Below, piece after piece: positions 60,016 through 64,000 of a DNA stretch of 64,000 nucleotides (positions within the stretch are counted from its first letter, which is position 1; each line of letters begins with the position of its first letter). Made by a program: the position numbers and the translations under genes. The DNA is from JAWHTC01 sp032586155 (GTDB lineage: Bacteria; Pseudomonadota; Alphaproteobacteria; Rhodobacterales; Rhodobacteraceae), in assembly GCF_032586155.1 (NCBI RefSeq), contig NZ_JAWHTC010000002.1, positions 1,173,253 through 1,237,252 on the forward strand. The letters are read 5' to 3'. The notes under the pieces are model-generated. The model did no database searches. It saw nothing but the letters and a program-made list of their open reading frames with translations, and had not been told where the DNA came from.

Positions 60016-60215
60016 TTTCCAAGAGCGGACTTTGGATGAACGGCGGCAAAGTCCCTGCGGTTTAAACTGAACATATCGGAACTTATCAGCGGGACGGAGA
60101 CCTAAGCAGCTATTTCCATGTTTTGGGTTTATGAGCAGAACCGGTTCCTAGGCGTTATTCCTGCAAGTGGCGACGAACAGCTCATTTGAGCTTGGGACGC
60201 ACTCCAAAACCAAAC

Positions 60216-60848
60216 TCAAACTGCAAAATGTCTTGGAAATACCAATCCGAGATAGTCCAACACCTGATGGGCGGCCCTTTCGCGGGTAAATTTGGCCGGA
60301 TACATCAACATGTTCAACCAGAGCCCATCGAACATACCTTCCATGGTTAGCGCGATTTGCTCCGCATCCGCCTTGGCGTATCCGCCGTCAGCAATGATGC
60401 TCTCGATCAGTTCTGCGCATAACTCCTGACGCTCCATGTCAATTTGGGATGATATCGACCGATAAGTCTTCCGATAACCGGCCTCACCAAAAAAGGCGAA
60501 CCAGACCGCCAGTTTCCTTCGGCTGCAGATGCGAGGGTGGAACTGCGCCGACACGATGAAGCGTAGTTTGTCAGCATTCGAGAGGTTATGGCGCTGCACA
60601 TCACGAAGCCACATGTCACGATGCTCAGCGGCCAGGTGTTTCAGTGTTTCGGACAGCAGCGCATCCTTGCTTTTGAAGTGGAAGTTGGCAAGCCCAACGG
60701 AGAGTCCCGCCTCCTTGGCTATGGCGGCCAGTGTGGTGCCAGAAATTCCCTGGTCGGCAATGCAATTGATTGTTGCTCCAATCAGCTGGTTGCGCCGAAC
60801 CTCTGGTGGGGCCGTGCGCGCCTTTATCGGAGTTTTTCTTGGGGTCAT
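60216..60848 (-). CDS. TetR/BetI-like repressor
   Basis: 210 residues. The N-terminus PPEVRRNQLIGATINCIADQGISGTTLAAIAKEAGLSVGLANFHFKSKDALL is strongly BetI-like, a family of choline/betaine-responsive repressors. Divergent from the dimethylglycine-dehydrogenase-type gene, with a palindrome at 60859-60876 overlapping the upstream possible starts. That is why I take the ATG at 60848, although ATG 60860 and TTG 60875 are in frame. Confidence 0.85.
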   Translation of the reverse strand: MTPRKTPIKARTAPPEVRRNQLIGATINCIADQGISGTTLAAIAKEAGLSVGLANFHFKSKDALLSETLKHLAAEHRDMWLRDVQRHNLSNADKLRFIVSAQFHPRICSRRKLAVWFAFFGEAGYRKTYRSISSQIDMERQELCAELIESIIADGGYAKADAEQIALTMEGMFDGLWLNMLMYPAKFTRERAAHQVLDYLGLVFPRHFAV

Positions 60849-60858
60849 CCATTTATCC

Positions 60859-60876
60859 ATTGAATATTCATTCAAT
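60859..60876. promoter_or_regulatory. Palindrome at the BetI-like/DMGDH-type divergent promoter
   Basis: ATTGAAT-ATTC-ATTCAAT, 7-bp perfect arms. Similar in style to the A/T-rich palindromes bound by BetI proteins; position between the divergent genes supports an operator. Confidence 0.6.
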
Positions 60877-60953
60877 CAATAAGTTGATACAAGGCACCGG
60901 TCAATTATAGAGTTTGATCAAAATCCCGATTCGACCTTGAAAAGAGAAAACTG

Positions 60954-63413
60954 ATGAATAAGAAACTTCCTTCACACGCGCAGACTGTAATCATCGGGGG
61001 CGGGTCCATCGGTTGCAACACTGCCTATCACCTGACCAAATCTGGCATGTCGGATGTCGTTATTCTGGAGCGGGATCAACTGACTTCAGGCACCACATGG
61101 CATGCGGCGGGGTTGATCGTGGCGGGGCTGCTTCCGTCCGAGGCGGAATGCGAAATCTACACTCACGGGCGTAACCTCTACGCTAATCTGGAAAAGGAAA
61201 CCGGGGTACCGACCGGGTTTCGCGATGTCGGGTATCTGCAGATCGCCAGCAACGAGGAACGCGTGCACGAGATGCGCCGGCTTGCACCCTTCATGCGCCG
61301 GCACGGGATCAACATTTATGAGATTTCACCTCAGGAAACCGCCGACCTGTTTCCTATTGGAGATCTCAGCGACGTTCTGGCGGGCTTCTACATCCCGGAA
61401 GATGGCCGCGCCAACCCGGTTGATGTGACCATGTCCCTGGCAAAGGGCGCCAAGATGGGCGGGGCAAAGATTATCGAAGGCATCACGGTCAGCGAGATCA
61501 TGGCAAAGAACGGCACGGCTACCGGGGTCCGTACCGCAGATGGGCAGACCATCACCGCCGAGAATGTAGTGATTTGCGGCGGCATGTGGTCCCGTCAATT
61601 GGGGGCAAAGGCCGGTATCAATCTGCCGCTTCAGGCAGCAGAACACTATTACCTGATCACCGAAAATATCGAGGGTTTGAGCCGCGATCTGCCCGTTTTG
61701 GAAGATCCGTCGACTTACACCTACTTCCGCGAGGAAGTGGGCGGGCTGATGCTTGGCCTGTTCGAACCGGGTGCGGCGCCGTGGAAGCTAGACGGCATTC
61801 CTGACAACTTTGCGTTCGGTGAGATTGAACCCGATTGGGATCGGGTCGGTCCGCACCTGGAAAAGGCGTATTCACGGGTCCCGGATGCGCTGAATGTCGG
61901 TGTGCGAAAACTGTTCTGTGGGCCAGAAAGCTTTACTCCTGACCTTGCTCCGCTGGTTGGGGAAACCCCTGAGCTGCGCAACTGTTTCGTGGCTTGTGGG
62001 ATGAACTCGCTTGGCATTCTGAACGGGGCGGGCACGGGCAAGGTGCTGGCAGAATGGATTGTCAGCGGCCACCCGCAGATCGATGTCACCGGCATCAACG
62101 TCAACCGTTTCACACGTCACGAAGCAACGCGAGCCTTCCGACGGGATCGCGGACCTGAGTTGTTGGGCAAGATGTTCGGCCAGCATTACCACAATGAAGG
62201 CTATCAAACCGCGCGCGACCTGAAACGCTCAGTCTTGCATGAGCGGCTGGCCGCCAATGGGGCCTACTTCACCGAAGGCCACGGTTGGGAAATGCCCGAT
62301 TGGTTTGCGCCCACGTCCGCAGAGGCAAATATCGAGGAGTACAGCTGGTTCCGCCAGAACTGGTTCGACTGGCATGCCGAAGAGCACCGGGCTGCGCGCG
62401 AGGACGTTATAATAATGGACATGTCCGCCATGTCCAAGTTCCAGGTCGAAGGCCCCGATGCACTGGCGTTGATGAGCCGTCTTTCTTGCAACGAAGTCGA
62501 TGTCGAACCGGGGCGGCTGGTCTATACCGCCTGGGTGAATGCAAATGGCGGGTTCGAGGCAGACCTTACCGTTACCCGATTGACCTATGACAGATTCATG
62601 GTCGTTGTCGGTGAAAACAGCCACGGCCATACAATGATGCGAATGAAGCGCCACATCGGTGAAGGTGAAACGGTTGTAATCACCGACCTCACCCCCGCGA
62701 TCACCCAGATTAACATCCACGGCCCCAAGGCGCGGGTGCTGATGGAAAAAGTGACCTCGGTCGATATGTCCAACGACGCATTCCCCTTCATGACTTGGGC
62801 CGACATCGATGTCGGTTACTGGGTCGTTCGGGCCTTCCGTGTGACCTTCGTGGGCGAGCTGGGCTGGGAGCTTCAGGTACCGTCCTATGCTGCGGTGCAG
62901 GTCTATGATCTGTTGAAAGAGGCCGGCAAAGAGTTCGGTCTACGCGATGCAGGCATGCAAACCCTGAACTCATTGCGGCTGGAAAAAGCTTATCGCGATT
63001 TCGGGCTGGACGTGGACAACACCGACAACCCGATCGAGGCCGGGCTAGGCTTTGCCGTCAAGCTCGACAAGCCCGGCGGGTTCATCGGCCGCGATGCTCT
63101 GGCCGCGATCAAGGCGCGGGGCGTGCCGAAAACCCGCATGCTACAATTCCTGCTAAAGGACCCGGAACCATTACTCTACGGCAATGAATGCATCTATCTG
63201 AACGGTGGCGAGGTCGGCCATCTGCAGGTGGGTGGCTACGGCCACAGCCTGGGCGGGGCTGTGGGCATCGGCTTTGCCGAACTTGACGAGCCACTTACCG
63301 CCACAATCGTCGAGGACGGTAAATGGGAGATCGAGATCGCCGGTGAACTCTTTGCCGCCACTGCTTCGCTGAAACCCCTGTTCGATCCGGGCATGGAGAA
63401 AGTGAAATCTTGA
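60954..63413 (+). CDS. Dimethylglycine/sarcosine dehydrogenase-type FAD-GcvT protein
   Basis: 819 residues. N-terminal DAO domain: Rossmann VIIGGGSIGCNTAYHL and SGTTWHAAGL, where the His is the usual covalent FAD site. Then FAO_M (about 370-430) and a C-terminal GcvT aminomethyltransferase domain (about 430-800), which hands the C1 unit to tetrahydrofolate. This is the layout of dimethylglycine and sarcosine dehydrogenases. GAAAAGAG precedes the ATG. The divergent BetI-like regulator suggests induction by choline/betaine-type compounds. Exact substrate (dimethylglycine, sarcosine or another N-methyl amine) open. Confidence 0.9.
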   Translation: MNKKLPSHAQTVIIGGGSIGCNTAYHLTKSGMSDVVILERDQLTSGTTWHAAGLIVAGLLPSEAECEIYTHGRNLYANLEKETGVPTGFRDVGYLQIASNEERVHEMRRLAPFMRRHGINIYEISPQETADLFPIGDLSDVLAGFYIPEDGRANPVDVTMSLAKGAKMGGAKIIEGITVSEIMAKNGTATGVRTADGQTITAENVVICGGMWSRQLGAKAGINLPLQAAEHYYLITENIEGLSRDLPVLEDPSTYTYFREEVGGLMLGLFEPGAAPWKLDGIPDNFAFGEIEPDWDRVGPHLEKAYSRVPDALNVGVRKLFCGPESFTPDLAPLVGETPELRNCFVACGMNSLGILNGAGTGKVLAEWIVSGHPQIDVTGINVNRFTRHEATRAFRRDRGPELLGKMFGQHYHNEGYQTARDLKRSVLHERLAANGAYFTEGHGWEMPDWFAPTSAEANIEEYSWFRQNWFDWHAEEHRAAREDVIIMDMSAMSKFQVEGPDALALMSRLSCNEVDVEPGRLVYTAWVNANGGFEADLTVTRLTYDRFMVVVGENSHGHTMMRMKRHIGEGETVVITDLTPAITQINIHGPKARVLMEKVTSVDMSNDAFPFMTWADIDVGYWVVRAFRVTFVGELGWELQVPSYAAVQVYDLLKEAGKEFGLRDAGMQTLNSLRLEKAYRDFGLDVDNTDNPIEAGLGFAVKLDKPGGFIGRDALAAIKARGVPKTRMLQFLLKDPEPLLYGNECIYLNGGEVGHLQVGGYGHSLGGAVGIGFAELDEPLTATIVEDGKWEIEIAGELFAATASLKPLFDPGMEKVKS

Positions 63414-63756
63414 AGCGGGCTTGGCGTTCCAAAAAAAAGTGCCCAATTTGCCGAAGTTATGGCATGGCGACCTGGGGAAACAGGCAGGTTTTGGTGCACA
63501 TCCAATCCGCCTTCAGAGCTCTTCAACTCCGTCGGAACGAGAGTGGCCGTGGGCTAAGGGTTCAGACGCCCTCAATGGGGTCAAACCGCGCACATTAATA
63601 GGGGATTAGTAGGGAAATTCATCAAAAGTGCTCCCGCGTTGTCCAAAGTCGATGCCAAGAATAACATAATTACTATAGTGGATGTCCGTCGTCAGGGATA
63701 TTGGGACAGGTGGCTGCCTGAGCTAAGAGAGGGTCTGGCTCATCTGGTTGGTTTGA
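63414..63756. other. Intergenic region between DMGDH-type gene and the IS element
   Basis: Short overlapping frames only. The outer end of the IS3-type element should lie in the last part (after about 63730), but I cannot mark its inverted repeat with confidence. Nothing else is supported. Confidence 0.4.
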
Positions 63757-64000
63757 TTATGCGGCGGATTTGCGGTGAAGCAAGCGTCGCGTTTCGATGG
63801 TCTTCTGTTTGATCCTTTCTCGTTGTTTCAGGATGGCCTGGCCGCGCCCGAAGTAGACGTCGGCGGGTGTGAGGTTTTGCAGGCTCTCGTGGTAGCGCCG
63901 ATGGTTGTAGTGCTCGACGAAGGCGTCGATCTGCTGCCTGAGGTCGCCCGGCAGGTAGTAGTTCTCCAGCAAGATGCGGTTTTTCAGGGTCTGGTGCCAT
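63757..64000 (-). mobile_element. IS3-family transposase, C-terminal part (runs off window)
   Basis: The minus frame reads WHQTLKNRILLENYYLPG, then QIDAFVEHYNHRRYHESLQNLTPADVYFGR, and ends TIETRRLLHRKSAA. This is the end of an IS3-type rve integrase domain, including the last catalytic-region glutamate helix (YHESL). Its 5' part lies beyond position 64000. Adjacent to the degraded integrase region. Confidence 0.9.

Overview
The window reads as a high-GC alphaproteobacterial chromosome, most likely Rhodobacterales (Roseobacter-like). This is inferred from gene content: oxygen-independent ubiquinone genes (ubiT/ubiU/ubiV), paired dimethylglycine-demethylase-type flavoproteins beside a non-pyrrolysine MttB-family methyltransferase, a BetI-like repressor divergent from a dimethylglycine/sarcosine dehydrogenase-type protein, and an acetate symporter/acs cluster. 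No 16S or species-level marker is present.

Layout. 1-8.8 kb: core and housekeeping genes (asd, DUF4139 protein, beta-carbonic anhydrase, a kelch-like gene broken by a one-base slip, and an overlapping aminopeptidase/NlpC-P60/ureohydrolase trio). 9.0-16.2 kb: a TetR-controlled cluster (MttB family, two FMN/Fe-S/FAD flavoproteins, a ProC-like reductase) that looks like N-demethylation of a quaternary amine. 16.2-18.3 kb: a decayed metallopeptidase gene, an ArsR regulator, a NIPSNAP/ABM pair and tRNA-Pro(CGG). 18.34-24.58 kb: a visibly AT-richer integrated island flanked by 45-bp direct repeats of the tRNA 3' end. It carries an integrase, a GIY-YIG protein, an iteron-like TCGGACATT array and an overlapping two-gene cassette of unknown function (multi-span membrane protein plus 775-residue soluble protein). 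24.6-33.4 kb (minus strand): acs, adk, DUF4212/Na+ symporter, a cNMP/CBS/DUF294 protein and a membrane-tethered DnaQ-type exonuclease. 33.9-39.1 kb: DUF2478, ubiV, ubiU, ubiT divergent from ubiD-ubiX around a perfect FNR-type palindrome. 39.1-44.3 kb: quinone oxidoreductase, a class V PLP enzyme and a 999-residue kinase/M23/aminotransferase fusion. 44.5-49.1 kb: a two-subunit formate dehydrogenase. 49.4-58.0 kb: an unusual accessory cluster (three unknown proteins, a wHTH-TPR regulator, a PAP2/haloperoxidase-like protein with an Ala-Phe-Ser repeat, and a subtilase). 58.1-64 kb: a tRNA 3'-end remnant, a P4-type integrase stopped by an in-frame amber codon, a small membrane protein, a BetI-like regulator divergent from a DMGDH-type enzyme, and the C-terminal part of an IS3-family transposase running off the window.

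How it may work together (inference): the MttB/flavoprotein cluster and the DMGDH-type enzyme would strip methyl groups from betaine-like compounds, and the formate dehydrogenase would oxidise the resulting C1 units to CO2. FNR-type sites at the ubi genes, and weaker ones at the formate dehydrogenase, suggest part of this metabolism is tuned to low oxygen. The best candidates for undescribed biology are the two-gene cassette in the tRNA-Pro island with its iteron array, and the 49.4-58.0 kb haloperoxidase/subtilase cluster.
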